DNA of 64,000 nt. Origin: Romboutsia_E sp900604535. GTDB lineage: Bacteria; Bacillota; Clostridia; Peptostreptococcales; Peptostreptococcaceae. The stretch lies in the NCBI RefSeq assembly GCF_900604535.1, contig NZ_UWOT01000016.1, forward strand, positions 10,238 through 74,237, given 5' to 3'. A program made the position numbers and the translations under genes. Shown here one piece after another: positions 17,905 to 26,403 of the stretch (the first letter of the stretch is position 1; each line of letters starts with the position of its first letter). A model generated the notes under the pieces. The model searched no databases. It was not told the DNA's origin and saw only the letters and a list, made by a program, of their open reading frames with translations.

Positions 17905-19143
17905 TTATACTTCATGCAAAAATAATCCACATCTAACTTTTGGTTCAAACCAAGTTGATTTAGCTGGCATAATTTTATTTTCATCCGCCACCTTCATTAA
18001 TTCTTTTATTTTAGTTGGATATAAAGAAAAGGCTACCCTCATATCTTTATTAACCCTATTTTCAAGTTCTTTAATTCCTTTAATCCCTCCTACAAATTCT
18101 ATACGTTTATCACTTCTAGGATTTTTTATTCCTAAAATAGGTTCTATTAAATAATCATGTAGTATGCTAACGTCTAATGATCTTATTGTATCATTTTCTA
18201 CTTCTGATAACTTTTTAAATTGAAGTTTATACCATTTATTATTTAAATACATTCCAAACGTTCCTTTTTCTTTAGGTTTATAGCCATCTTCTTTTAAATT
18301 AATTATTTTAAAGTTTTCTCTAACTTTATTCATAAACTCTATTTCATTTAAATTGTTTAAATCTTTAACTACTCTATTATAATCTAGTACTAATAAGTCT
18401 TTTTCTGGTGCAATCATTGCTAAATAGTAATTAAATTCTTCTTTTCCTGTATAACTAGAATTTTTAATTCTCATTTCTTTTGCAATATTCTCTGCTGAAG
18501 CTGCTCTATGGTGTCCATCTGCTATATATAAATACTGTATACTTTTAAATTCATCTACTATTTTATTTATAGCCTTACTTTCACTTACTCTCCAAACAGT
18601 ATGTCTTATATTGTCATTTGATATAAAATCATATAAGTGTTCTTCTTTTGTATAGCTATTTATTATATCATCTATTTCTTTTTTATTTTTATAGGTTATT
18701 AATATAGTACCTGTATTTGCATTACAATACCTTATATGATTTGTTCTATCTAGTTCCTTGTCTGGTTTAGTATATTCATGTTTCTTTATAATACCATTCA
18801 AACTATCATCTACAGATACACATGCAACTATACCTATTTGAGCTCTATTATCCATTATTTCTCTATAAATATATATACATTCACTCTCATCTTGAATTAA
18901 AATATTTTCCTTTTTAAATTTATTTAAATTTTCTTTTGCTTTTAAATATACTTTTTCATCATACTCATCTATATAATCTGGTAAATCGATCTCTGCACGA
19001 TCTATGTGTAAAAATGAATACTTATTGTTATACGCCATATTTTTAGCTTCATCTCTACTCATAACATCATATGGTAATTCAGCTACCTTATCTACATATT
19101 CTTTAGATGGTCTAATTGCTCTAAATGGTTTTATTACTGCCAT
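17905..19143 (-). CDS. DUF1015 family protein
   Basis: About 412 residues, full length for DUF1015, a family of unknown biochemical function. Family traits are the start VIKPFRAIRPS and LPYDVMSRDEA, the central KHEYTKPDKELDR segment, YIADGHHRAASA (about residue 213) and the C-terminal FLHEV region. The Y-x-A-D-G-H-H-R motif looks like a metal or phosphate-binding active site. I start at the ATG at 19143, with GGGGG eight bases upstream; an ATG two codons earlier is too close. It follows serA by 25 bases, so it is probably co-transcribed with serine biosynthesis, which is the best available functional hint. Confidence 0.88.
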   Translation of the reverse strand: MAVIKPFRAIRPSKEYVDKVAELPYDVMSRDEAKNMAYNNKYSFLHIDRAEIDLPDYIDEYDEKVYLKAKENLNKFKKENILIQDESECIYIYREIMDNRAQIGIVACVSVDDSLNGIIKKHEYTKPDKELDRTNHIRYCNANTGTILITYKNKKEIDDIINSYTKEEHLYDFISNDNIRHTVWRVSESKAINKIVDEFKSIQYLYIADGHHRAASAENIAKEMRIKNSSYTGKEEFNYYLAMIAPEKDLLVLDYNRVVKDLNNLNEIEFMNKVRENFKIINLKEDGYKPKEKGTFGMYLNNKWYKLQFKKLSEVENDTIRSLDVSILHDYLIEPILGIKNPRSDKRIEFVGGIKGIKELENRVNKDMRVAFSLYPTKIKELMKVADENKIMPAKSTWFEPKVRCGLFLHEV

Positions 19144-19168
19144 ATTCATCCCCCTTATTTATATGCTC

Positions 19169-20116
19169 TTATAGCGCTAGCCTTATATTTTTACGACCTT
19201 CTTCACTTTGAAAATATTCAGTTATAATTTCTACTATCTCAGCACTTATCCTTTTTTGTGCTTCTACCGTTGAAGCTCCTATATGAGGTGTAGGAGATAC
19301 CATGGGATGATTTACTAATTCTAAATTAAATTTTGGCTCACTTTCAAAAACATCTAATGCTACTGCCTCAATTTTTCCATTATCTAATGCATTTATTAAA
19401 TCCTTTTCACAAACCAGTCCACCTCTAGCGTGATTTATCAAGTATACTCTATCTTTCATTTTTTCTATTTCTTTTTTAGTTATTAAATATCCCTTTTCTT
19501 TATCGTAAGGTATATGAATAGTTAAAAAATCTGAGTTTGCTAATACTTCTTCAAATTCACAAAATCTATATTTATTAGGCACATCCATCTTACCCAAAAT
19601 GTCATAGTATATAATATTCATGCCCATAGCACAAGCTCTTTTAGCTACTTCTTTTCCTATTCTTCCCATACCAATTATACCTAATGTTTTTCCGTAAATT
19701 TCAGTTCCTATATAATGTTTCTTTTCCCATTTACCTTCTCTCATTCTTACATTTGATATATTTACAAATCTTGCTATATTTATTATTTGGCATATTGTAA
19801 GCTCTGCTACTGAAACTGTACTTCCACAAGGTGTATTCATTATTTTTATACCCTTACTCTCAGCATAATCTACCTCTATATTATCCAAACCTACGCCAGA
19901 TCTTATTATTAGTTTTAATCTATTACCCTCACAGGCTTTATCTATTATTTCTTTAGTTATTTTATTTTTAGATCTTATTACTAAAGCATCCATATCTTTT
20001 AATTTTTCCCCTAATCCTAATCCATCAAAGAATTCATTTATAACATTAAAGTTTGACTTTCTTAATCTTTCTATTTCATCCTTATTCACACCATCAGTTA
20101 TTAATATATTAAACAT
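19169..20116 (-). CDS. serA: D-3-phosphoglycerate dehydrogenase (short form)
   Basis: A 315-residue D-2-hydroxyacid dehydrogenase that oxidises 3-phosphoglycerate to 3-phosphohydroxypyruvate, the first step of serine synthesis. The NAD fold GIIGMGRIG is near residue 146. The catalytic arginine lies in RSGVGLDN, the second in NHARGG, and the histidine in TPHIGAS (about 276). There is no C-terminal ACT domain, so feedback inhibition by serine through that domain is not expected. Position between the serC-like aminotransferase and DUF1015 supports the pathway role over other hydroxyacid dehydrogenases. Confidence 0.92.
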   Translation of the reverse strand: MFNILITDGVNKDEIERLRKSNFNVINEFFDGLGLGEKLKDMDALVIRSKNKITKEIIDKACEGNRLKLIIRSGVGLDNIEVDYAESKGIKIMNTPCGSTVSVAELTICQIINIARFVNISNVRMREGKWEKKHYIGTEIYGKTLGIIGMGRIGKEVAKRACAMGMNIIYYDILGKMDVPNKYRFCEFEEVLANSDFLTIHIPYDKEKGYLITKKEIEKMKDRVYLINHARGGLVCEKDLINALDNGKIEAVALDVFESEPKFNLELVNHPMVSPTPHIGASTVEAQKRISAEIVEIITEYFQSEEGRKNIRLAL

Positions 20117-20162
20117 ATTTATACCTCCAAATTTAACCTTTTTTTACCGCCTTATATTGAAT

Positions 20163-21242
20163 TTAATTTTTTTCAAATCCTAATATTTCATCAATATTAT
20201 TTAATAAATCTTTTACATCATCTACTGAATAATCTCCCATATGAGATATTCTAAATGTCTTTTCTTTAAGTTCCCCATATCCATTGGCAATTTCAAGGTT
20301 TCTCTCTTTTAATTGATCATTCAATTTAGATATACTTATACCTTTTGTATTTTTCACTACGGTAAGAGTATTAGATAAGTAATTTTCATCGGTAAAAATT
20401 TGGAAGTGTTCTTTAGCCCAAGATCTAACTATATTAGCCATTTCTCCATGTCTTAAAAATCTATTTTCTAGGCCTTCTTTTAAGATTTGGTTTAATTGGA
20501 AGTCTAAAGCGAACATATGTGAAAGGGATGGTGTTGAAGGGTACTGGTAATTCTTATTAACTATGTATTCATACATTGCTAATAAATCAAAATACGTTCC
20601 TCTATAAGGTACTTTTTTAGCTCGTTGAACTGCTTTGTTAGAAAATGTACAGATTGACATACCAGGTGGTAATCCAAGTGCTTTTTGCACCGATGTTATA
20701 CATATATCTATTCCAATTTTGTCAACTTCTATTTTTATTCCACCCGCCGAACTTACTGCATCTACACAGTAAATTATATCTTCATATTTTTTAATAACCT
20801 CTCCAATAGCCTCTATTGGGTTTGTTATGCCTGTTGAAGTCTCATTATGAGTTATAGTTATTAAATCATACTTACCGGTAGAAAGTACCTTATCAACCAT
20901 TTCAGGACTTATCGCCTTCCCTAATTCTACTTCAAATAAATCCACGGGTACCATGTTTGACACTCCCATTTTATACCATCTTTTTCCAAAGGATCCACAG
21001 GAGAATACAACTGCCCTTTTAGATGTACAGGATCGAATGGAACCTTCCATTAATCCACTACCGGATGATGTAGATAAAAGTATTTCGCTATTTGTATAAA
21101 ATAAACTTTGCAACTTTTTACTTATATCATATTGTATCCTAGATGCTTCTTTTCCTCTATGACTGATTACTTGAGTAGACATATATTCTAGGACATCTTT
21201 ATTTACATCTATAGGTCCAGGAATAAATAACCTTTTGCTCAT
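20163..21242 (-). CDS. serC: Class-V aminotransferase, probable phosphoserine aminotransferase
   Basis: A 359-residue PLP enzyme of the alanine-glyoxylate/serine-pyruvate aminotransferase group, which in clostridia serves as phosphoserine aminotransferase. Landmarks are FIPGPIDV at the N-terminus, STSSGSG near residue 58, VDAVSSAGG near 160 and the PLP lysine in SVQKALGLPPG (about residue 186). It is the first gene of a unit with serA and DUF1015. The start has AAGGAGG. By sequence alone it could be alanine-glyoxylate aminotransferase; the neighbour serA favours serine synthesis. Confidence 0.85.
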   Translation of the reverse strand: MSKRLFIPGPIDVNKDVLEYMSTQVISHRGKEASRIQYDISKKLQSLFYTNSEILLSTSSGSGLMEGSIRSCTSKRAVVFSCGSFGKRWYKMGVSNMVPVDLFEVELGKAISPEMVDKVLSTGKYDLITITHNETSTGITNPIEAIGEVIKKYEDIIYCVDAVSSAGGIKIEVDKIGIDICITSVQKALGLPPGMSICTFSNKAVQRAKKVPYRGTYFDLLAMYEYIVNKNYQYPSTPSLSHMFALDFQLNQILKEGLENRFLRHGEMANIVRSWAKEHFQIFTDENYLSNTLTVVKNTKGISISKLNDQLKERNLEIANGYGELKEKTFRISHMGDYSVDDVKDLLNNIDEILGFEKN

Positions 21243-21464
21243 AATAAGCCTCCTTTCTTAAAAATTATTATTATTTAAATTTTTAATATTTTAATATCTA
21301 TAGTATGTTTTCTAAATAAATATGTCAATTTTATAGTTTCTTTATTATATAATATTTATTTTTTTTATTTAAGTTCTACATTTTTTAATAAAAATATAGA
21401 TTTACATTTAAAATAAAATTTATTATTTACCTTAATAGTTTACTTTTTAATATTATCTCAAAAT

Positions 21465-22113
21465 TTATTTGTAATATTTATGATTAGAAATTAAATCTCC
21501 AATTTCTTTCGTGGTAACTTTTATACCATATCCGTCATAAATATCCTCTGTCTTATATCCTTTACTCAATACTTTTTCAACAGCTTTATCTTTGCTATTA
21601 GATTCTCTATTTAAATTTAGTTTCTGGATATTTTTCAGCTTCATCTTTTACAAGCTTCGCTCCTTTTACAGCTATTTCAATTATCTCTTCTTTAGTTTTA
21701 TCAAATACAACATTTCTTTGAAGTGTTGATATTGAATTATAAATATGAACAATTACTTCCTTACATACTTTTAATGCTTCAAAAGTTTTTAATATTAAAT
21801 GCTCTCTTGCTTAAGTTATCACCTGAAGAGTAACATCTTCTGGTATTAGATTTTCATCAATTAATTTTCTTATAAACTTATATTCTGTATCTGATGCAGA
21901 TGGAAATCCTACCTCTATTTGCTTAAAACCAATACCTACCAACATATTAAACATCTTAATTTTCTCATCTACATTCATAAGATTTAGTAAAACTTGGTTA
22001 GCATCTCTTAGGTCAACACTGTACCATATAGGTGATTTTATAATCTCATTATCTGGACATTTTCTATTTTTCATGGTAATCTTTTTAAATCTAGAATATT
22101 TCTCATGGTTCAT
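21465..22113 (-). pseudogene. leuA: Collapsed leucine operon relic: leuA 5' part fused to leuB 3' end
   Basis: An ATG at 22113 begins a clear 2-isopropylmalate synthase N-terminus (SPIWYSVDLRDANQ, KQIEVGFPSASDTEY). After 100 codons it meets TAA where the family has glutamine (VIT-stop-AREHL). The same frame continues as leuA (FEALKVC, HIYNSISTLQRNVVFD, IAVKGAKLVK) to about 21613. It then stops, and another frame carries the last 45 or so codons of a 3-isopropylmalate dehydrogenase (AVEKVLSKGYKTEDIYDGYG, TTKEIGDLI) ending at 21465. So most of leuA, any leuC and leuD, and most of leuB are deleted. No functional product is expected. Confidence 0.85.
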
Positions 22114-22146
22114 AATAGTCCTCCTATATATTTAAAATCTTTTTTC

Positions 22147-22395
22147 CAATAAAAAAACTCGCCTCTAAAAAATTAGAGACGAGTTTAGCTCGCGGTACCA
22201 CTCGATTTGGCTATAAAGCCTACTTTATAATAATGATAAATCATTATATATCCTATAACCTAGATTAATCGGTTTGCAAATTGCAACAGCTCATAGACAA
22301 GTTCGAATTTATCCACTGCCAAATCACACCATCCTTTGGCTCTCTGTAAGCTTCATCATTTCTACTACTCCTAATCAACGCCTTTTATTTTAAAT
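22147..22395 (-). promoter_or_regulatory. T-box leader, leucine specific
   Basis: On the minus strand the T-box sequence CGAGTGGTACCGCG (22191-22204) precedes a terminator stem made of ACTCGTCTCTAA and TTAGAGGCGAGT with T7 (22151-22185). Stem I features are present upstream (AGTAG, AGAGAGCC). The specifier loop reads GAA-CTT-G (about 22298), giving CUU, a leucine codon. It directly precedes the leuA relic, consistent with a leucine sensor. The RNA looks intact even though its genes are destroyed. Confidence 0.88.
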
Positions 22396-22407
22396 TGTTT
22401 ATTAGTT

Positions 22408-22436
22408 ATAGTATTATTTTACTTTTTATTTGTCAA
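22408..22436 (-). promoter_or_regulatory. Promoter of the leucine T-box transcript
   Basis: On the minus strand TTGACA, 17-nt spacer, TACTAT, just upstream of the T-box. Still near consensus. Confidence 0.8.
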
Positions 22437-22472
22437 TTATATAGTTAAATTTATACATATATATTACTTATG

Positions 22473-23198
22473 TTACCTCTTCATAAAATCTAAATTAAAA
22501 AATTCTATTATTTGATCTTCATGATAATTTATAACTAATTCTTTTGGAAAATCAACTTCTTTAATTAATTTTTCACAATTATCGAATCTCCCTATATCAT
22601 AGCAAATATGAGAGTCCGTTCCCATTATTACTCTTACATTGTGCTCCTTACAAAGCTCTAACATTTTTGATAAATTTTCTTTTGCACCTTCTCTAAATGA
22701 ATTTGGATTTAGTGAAGAGTTATTAATTTCCAATAATATATTTTTTTCTTTTGCTTTTAATACTACTGCTTCATAATCAAGTGCATATCTACTATCATCT
22801 GGATGACCTATTATTCTAACTTTTTCTATATCCATTACATTAAGTATTGCTCTAGTATTCTCTTCTATAGAACCAAATTTAACACAAGGTGGATGAAGAC
22901 TTGCTATTACATAATCTAATCCTGAATATAAATCTTCATCTATATCTAAGTTTCCTTCAAAATCAAGTATATTTCCTTCTATACCTCTAAGAATTTTGAC
23001 TCCATCAACTTCTCTAGGAATTACCTTTAAATTTTGAAAATAGTATTTATGTGGTGATGCTGGCATATTAGATGAATGATCTGATATACCAAGATATTTA
23101 ATCTGACGCCTTACAGCAAATTCTATATTCTCTTTTATAGTACTAAATGCATGTCCACTTACTATAGTATGTGTATGTAAATCTAAAATTGATTTCAT
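22473..23198 (-). CDS. PHP-domain phosphoesterase (YcdX-like)
   Basis: A 241-residue protein of the polymerase-and-histidinol-phosphatase superfamily, YcdX type, which uses a trinuclear metal centre to hydrolyse phosphate esters. Metal ligands are visible in LHTHTIVSGHA (H8, H10, H16), the IEGN segment, ASLHPP (about residue 100), IGHPDD (about 131) and MGTDSH (about 195). Length is typical. The start has GAGGTAT. It stands beside an S1-domain protein with no clear pathway link; the natural substrate is unknown. Confidence 0.85.
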   Translation of the reverse strand: MKSILDLHTHTIVSGHAFSTIKENIEFAVRRQIKYLGISDHSSNMPASPHKYYFQNLKVIPREVDGVKILRGIEGNILDFEGNLDIDEDLYSGLDYVIASLHPPCVKFGSIEENTRAILNVMDIEKVRIIGHPDDSRYALDYEAVVLKAKEKNILLEINNSSLNPNSFREGAKENLSKMLELCKEHNVRVIMGTDSHICYDIGRFDNCEKLIKEVDFPKELVINYHEDQIIEFFNLDFMKR

Positions 23199-23227
23199 AA
23201 ATACCTCCTCTTATTAATCATATAAAT

Positions 23228-23263
23228 ATAGGATACCTCAAACTATTTGAGATATCCTTGACT
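23228..23263 (-). terminator. Terminator of the S1-domain protein gene
   Basis: On the minus strand AAGGATATCTCAAA pairs with TTTGAGGTATCCT (one G-T) around a 3-nt loop, followed by an AT-rich stretch with a weak T-tract. It lies between the S1 gene and the PHP gene. Confidence 0.6.
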
Positions 23264-23265
23264 TA

Positions 23266-24531
23266 TTATTTTTGTAAATTTTTAAATTTATCTTTAAATA
23301 AATCTCCAAGAGTTCCTAAAGAATCTTCCACTTCTAAATATTCTGTGTAATCTTCTTCAGGCTCTCTTTCAGCTTCTTTTTTAGATACTAACATTCTTCT
23401 ATTTTCTGGATTAAAGTTAAGAACCTTTACCTTAACTTCATCATCAATATTTACTACGTTAGTCACTTTTACAACTCTATCTTCACTTAACTCAGATATT
23501 GGTAAAAATGCTTCTACACCTTCTCTAATTTCAAGGAATGCTCCTCTATCAATTATTCTAACAACCTTACCTGTTATTATATCATCAACATATACATCTT
23601 CAGATATTAGTTGCCATGGGTCATTATTTATATCTTTTAATGCTAGCGCTATTTTTCTAGTTTCCATATTAACATCTAAAACATAAACGTCTACTTCTTG
23701 TCCTTCTTGTAACATATCTTCAACAGATTCTACTCTTTTCCAAGATAGATTATTTAAATGAACTAAACCTTCTAGCCCTCCAATATCTACAAATGCACCA
23801 TAAGACATTATCTTAGTTACTTTACCATGTCTTTTTTGTCCTACTTGTAAAGAGTTAAACAGATCTTCTTTTTCTTGCTTTATTCTAGTTCTTTCTGCAT
23901 CTCTTTCAGCTTTAATTCTAGCTCTCTCAGCTTCTTTTTCAGCTTGTATTCTAGCTCTTCTTTCTTCTCTTTCTATGTTTATTCTTTCTTGTAATACCTC
24001 TCTATGACTTACCACAAATCTATTTCTCTTAGCATCTAATTCTATTAGATAACACTCTAAATTTGCTCCAATATATTCTTTAGTTTCTTTTACAAACTTA
24101 GTATCTATTTGAGATATTGGCATAAATACATCTATTGATTTATATTTTGCAAATACTCCTCTTTCTATAGCTTTTTCAACATTTACAGTTATTATTCTAT
24201 GATCTTCATATGCTTTAGTTATCTCTGCTAGATCATTTCTTTTATCTGCTTGTAATTTAGACAGTCTTATTGTTCCATCTTTTTCCGAAACCCTTTGTAT
24301 AACTGCAGTTACTTCATCTCCTACATTATATACTTCTTCTATACTTTTATTACCCTCTATATTTAATTCTCCTACTGGTATTATTCCATCAAATCCATAT
24401 TCTAAGTCTAATACAACTTCATCATGGGCAACTTTAATTATTTTAGCAGTTATAGTTTTACCTACCTTTACTTCATTAAAAGCCTTTTCTTGCTCATCTA
24501 GTAAATCTTTCATCGATAATTCGTTTTTCAT
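23266..24531 (-). CDS. S1-domain RNA-binding protein (ribosomal protein S1 homolog) with charged insert
   Basis: A 421-residue protein with four S1/OB repeats: about residues 15-85, 100-165, 228-298 and 312-382. Repeat 3 is the best match (GQKRHGKVTKIMSYGAFVDIGG). Repeats 2 and 3 are separated by about 50 residues that are almost all R, E, K, A and D (from EREERRARIQAEKEAER on), predicted as one long charged helix. Firmicute S1 homologs normally lack such a spacer. The likely role is mRNA binding at the ribosome or in RNA turnover. The start has GAAAGGAA. It is monocistronic. Confidence 0.85.
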   Translation of the reverse strand: MKNELSMKDLLDEQEKAFNEVKVGKTITAKIIKVAHDEVVLDLEYGFDGIIPVGELNIEGNKSIEEVYNVGDEVTAVIQRVSEKDGTIRLSKLQADKRNDLAEITKAYEDHRIITVNVEKAIERGVFAKYKSIDVFMPISQIDTKFVKETKEYIGANLECYLIELDAKRNRFVVSHREVLQERINIEREERRARIQAEKEAERARIKAERDAERTRIKQEKEDLFNSLQVGQKRHGKVTKIMSYGAFVDIGGLEGLVHLNNLSWKRVESVEDMLQEGQEVDVYVLDVNMETRKIALALKDINNDPWQLISEDVYVDDIITGKVVRIIDRGAFLEIREGVEAFLPISELSEDRVVKVTNVVNIDDEVKVKVLNFNPENRRMLVSKKEAEREPEEDYTEYLEVEDSLGTLGDLFKDKFKNLQK

Positions 24532-24664
24532 ATTAATGTATTCCTTTCATATTTTATCGTATAAATATATTTTCTCAATAAATATTATACCATTAATATT
24601 TTATAAATACTTACATATTTCATCTAATATTTTGAATAATTAAAATAAAACTTTATTTTTTCGT

Positions 24665-24697
24665 AAAAAAATAAGAAGGTGTATGTGACATCCTTCC
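24665..24697 (-). terminator. Terminator of sfsA
   Basis: On the minus strand GAAGG(A)TGT pairs with ACACCTTC around CACAT, followed by TTATTTTTTT. It lies about 70 bases past the sfsA stop; the bases between hold no gene. Confidence 0.65.
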
Positions 24698-24763
24698 TAA
24701 AATAAATTTACACTATATGTACACTTAAATAGTAGCTAATACTATCGTTAGTTGCAACATATT

Positions 24764-25459
24764 TTATAATTTAACTTCAATATCTTTATTTATATCTATT
24801 GAGTTTTTAGTAACTAAACTATCATATGCTAAAACTTCAACTCCATTATTCTTAGCTTCTATTAATGCATCCCCTAACTCTTTATGCATTTTATTATTAG
24901 GAGTAAAATAAAGTACATTATCCATTTGTACTAAAAATATTATATAGCAATAATAACCTTCTTTTCTAGCTTCTATAAGTTCCCTTATATGTTTTACTCC
25001 TCTCTCAGTTTTTGCATCTGGAAATTTAACTATATTTTCTTCTTCTAAGGTAACCCCTTTAATTTCTATAAATGCTTTTTTATCTCCAGCTTCTAAATAT
25101 ATATCAAATCTTGAATTTCCATAAGTTTTTTCTGGCTTAATTAAAGTAACCTTTTCATCTATTCCTGGTAATGTTATTTTTCCATTTTTTAAAGCCTCAT
25201 ATATAACTTTATTTGGAACTTGAGAATCCATATTTATAAGTCTATCTTCTTTTTCAACTGCAATCAAAGAGTACCTTGTTTTTCTATTAGGATTATCGCT
25301 TTCTTCTAAATAAACACTACATTTGGGAGTTAAAAGTTCTCGACATCTACCTGTATTTTTAACATGAACCTTTTCTATATTTCCATTTATTTCACAGTAA
25401 GCTATAAATCTATTTGGCCTTTCTATAAATTTTGCCTTTACAACTTTATTATAATTCAT
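24764..25459 (-). CDS. sfsA: SfsA DNA/RNA nuclease family protein
   Basis: 231 residues, the normal SfsA size. Originally named sugar fermentation stimulation protein, the family has an OB-like N-terminal domain and a PD-(D/E)xK-like nuclease core. Seen here: HVKNTGRCRELL (about residues 32-43), SRFDIYL with D119, and FIEIKG with E132 and K134, which form the predicted catalytic set. Then comes KFPDAKTERGVKHIRELI. The start has AGGAGC. Single gene. Identification is firm; the cellular role is poorly understood. Confidence 0.93.
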   Translation of the reverse strand: MNYNKVVKAKFIERPNRFIAYCEINGNIEKVHVKNTGRCRELLTPKCSVYLEESDNPNRKTRYSLIAVEKEDRLINMDSQVPNKVIYEALKNGKITLPGIDEKVTLIKPEKTYGNSRFDIYLEAGDKKAFIEIKGVTLEEENIVKFPDAKTERGVKHIRELIEARKEGYYCYIIFLVQMDNVLYFTPNNKMHKELGDALIEAKNNGVEVLAYDSLVTKNSIDINKDIEVKL

Positions 25460-25546
25460 ATTTTGCTCCTTTTTATTAACTAATTTAACTTACTTATACC
25501 CTATTAAAACTATTTTTCACAATATTAAACTTAAAATTCAAATAAT

Positions 25547-25581
25547 TAAAGGTGTATACTTATTATGTATACACCTTTTAA
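25547..25581 (-). terminator. Terminator of the unknown gene at 25588
   Basis: AAAGGTGTATAC pairs with GTATACACCTTT around a 7-nt loop with T-tracts at both ends, located directly past the stop. Confidence 0.85.
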
Positions 25582-25587
25582 TACATC

Positions 25588-26274
25588 TTACTCTTTATTA
25601 TCTCTTACTTTTATGAATCTTCCAATAAATTCAACCATATATTCATTTATTTTCTCTATAGAGTTTTTATAATTAGCTTCTTCATCACTATAAATATAGT
25701 GAACTATAATGTCAGATAGCTCATAAATTAAGCTTTCATAAACAGTTTTTTCTTCTTCTTCTTTAAATACTAAGTTGTTAGTTTTATAAATACTTTTTAT
25801 AAACTTTATAAGAGTATCTACTGCATCTTTTATTGGATTAGCTAAATCATTGTATAACTTAACTCTCTTACTTTCCTCTCCTCCAGATTCATATAATTCA
25901 AACTCTATCATAAACTGACTTTTATATGGATCTTGAGTAACTTCTTCAACCCTCAATCCAATGCCCCTATATATTTGTAATAAGAAATAATTAATTACTA
26001 TCATAGCTTCACTATATGATGTACTATCATTTGAGTAAACATATTCTATTACTTTATCTTTAATTTGAGTTGTGAGTTCTCTAGATAGTTCTAGCTTTTC
26101 TTCATCATTAAATTCGATCCCTTTATATCTATATAATCCTACTATAATATTAAGAGCTTTATCTTTAGCATTTATTATTTCATTTACTAATTCATATATT
26201 AGGTCTAGTTTTTCACTTTCTATACCGACCTGTTTTAGTCTATTATCTATCTCGAATTCTTCATAATAATTTAT
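25588..26274 (-). CDS. Unknown charged helical protein without a canonical start codon
   Basis: I do not recognise the family. The frame is open from 26280 to the stop at 25588 (about 230 codons) and reads as one acidic, mainly helical soluble protein. The first ATG in frame is at 26004 and has no ribosome site. A strong AAAGGAG sits at 26285-26290. No ATG, GTG or TTG occurs in frame between 26280 and 26004. The nearest near-cognate codon is an ATA at 26274, ten bases from GGAG. An out-of-frame ATG abuts the GGAG and would give only seven codons. Either an unusual start is used or one base is inserted or lost at the start. Confidence 0.55.
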   Translation of the reverse strand: MNYYEEFEIDNRLKQVGIESEKLDLIYELVNEIINAKDKALNIIVGLYRYKGIEFNDEEKLELSRELTTQIKDKVIEYVYSNDSTSYSEAMIVINYFLLQIYRGIGLRVEEVTQDPYKSQFMIEFELYESGGEESKRVKLYNDLANPIKDAVDTLIKFIKSIYKTNNLVFKEEEEKTVYESLIYELSDIIVHYIYSDEEANYKNSIEKINEYMVEFIGRFIKVRDNKE

Positions 26275-26335
26275 ATCGAATCATCTCCTTTTATATAAAT
26301 TATTAGTTATATAAAATATATGATAATAAATATAA

Positions 26336-26393
26336 AAAATGACTGTCTAGAAATAAATTTCATTATTTTTAGATAGTCATTTTATTTGCTTAA
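26336..26393 (-). terminator. Terminator of the nadABC operon
   Basis: On the minus strand AAAATGACTATCTA pairs with TAGACAGTCATTTT (one G-T) across an AT-rich loop of about 20 nt, T-run after it. Confidence 0.75.
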
Positions 26394-26403
26394 CTACATA
26401 AAT

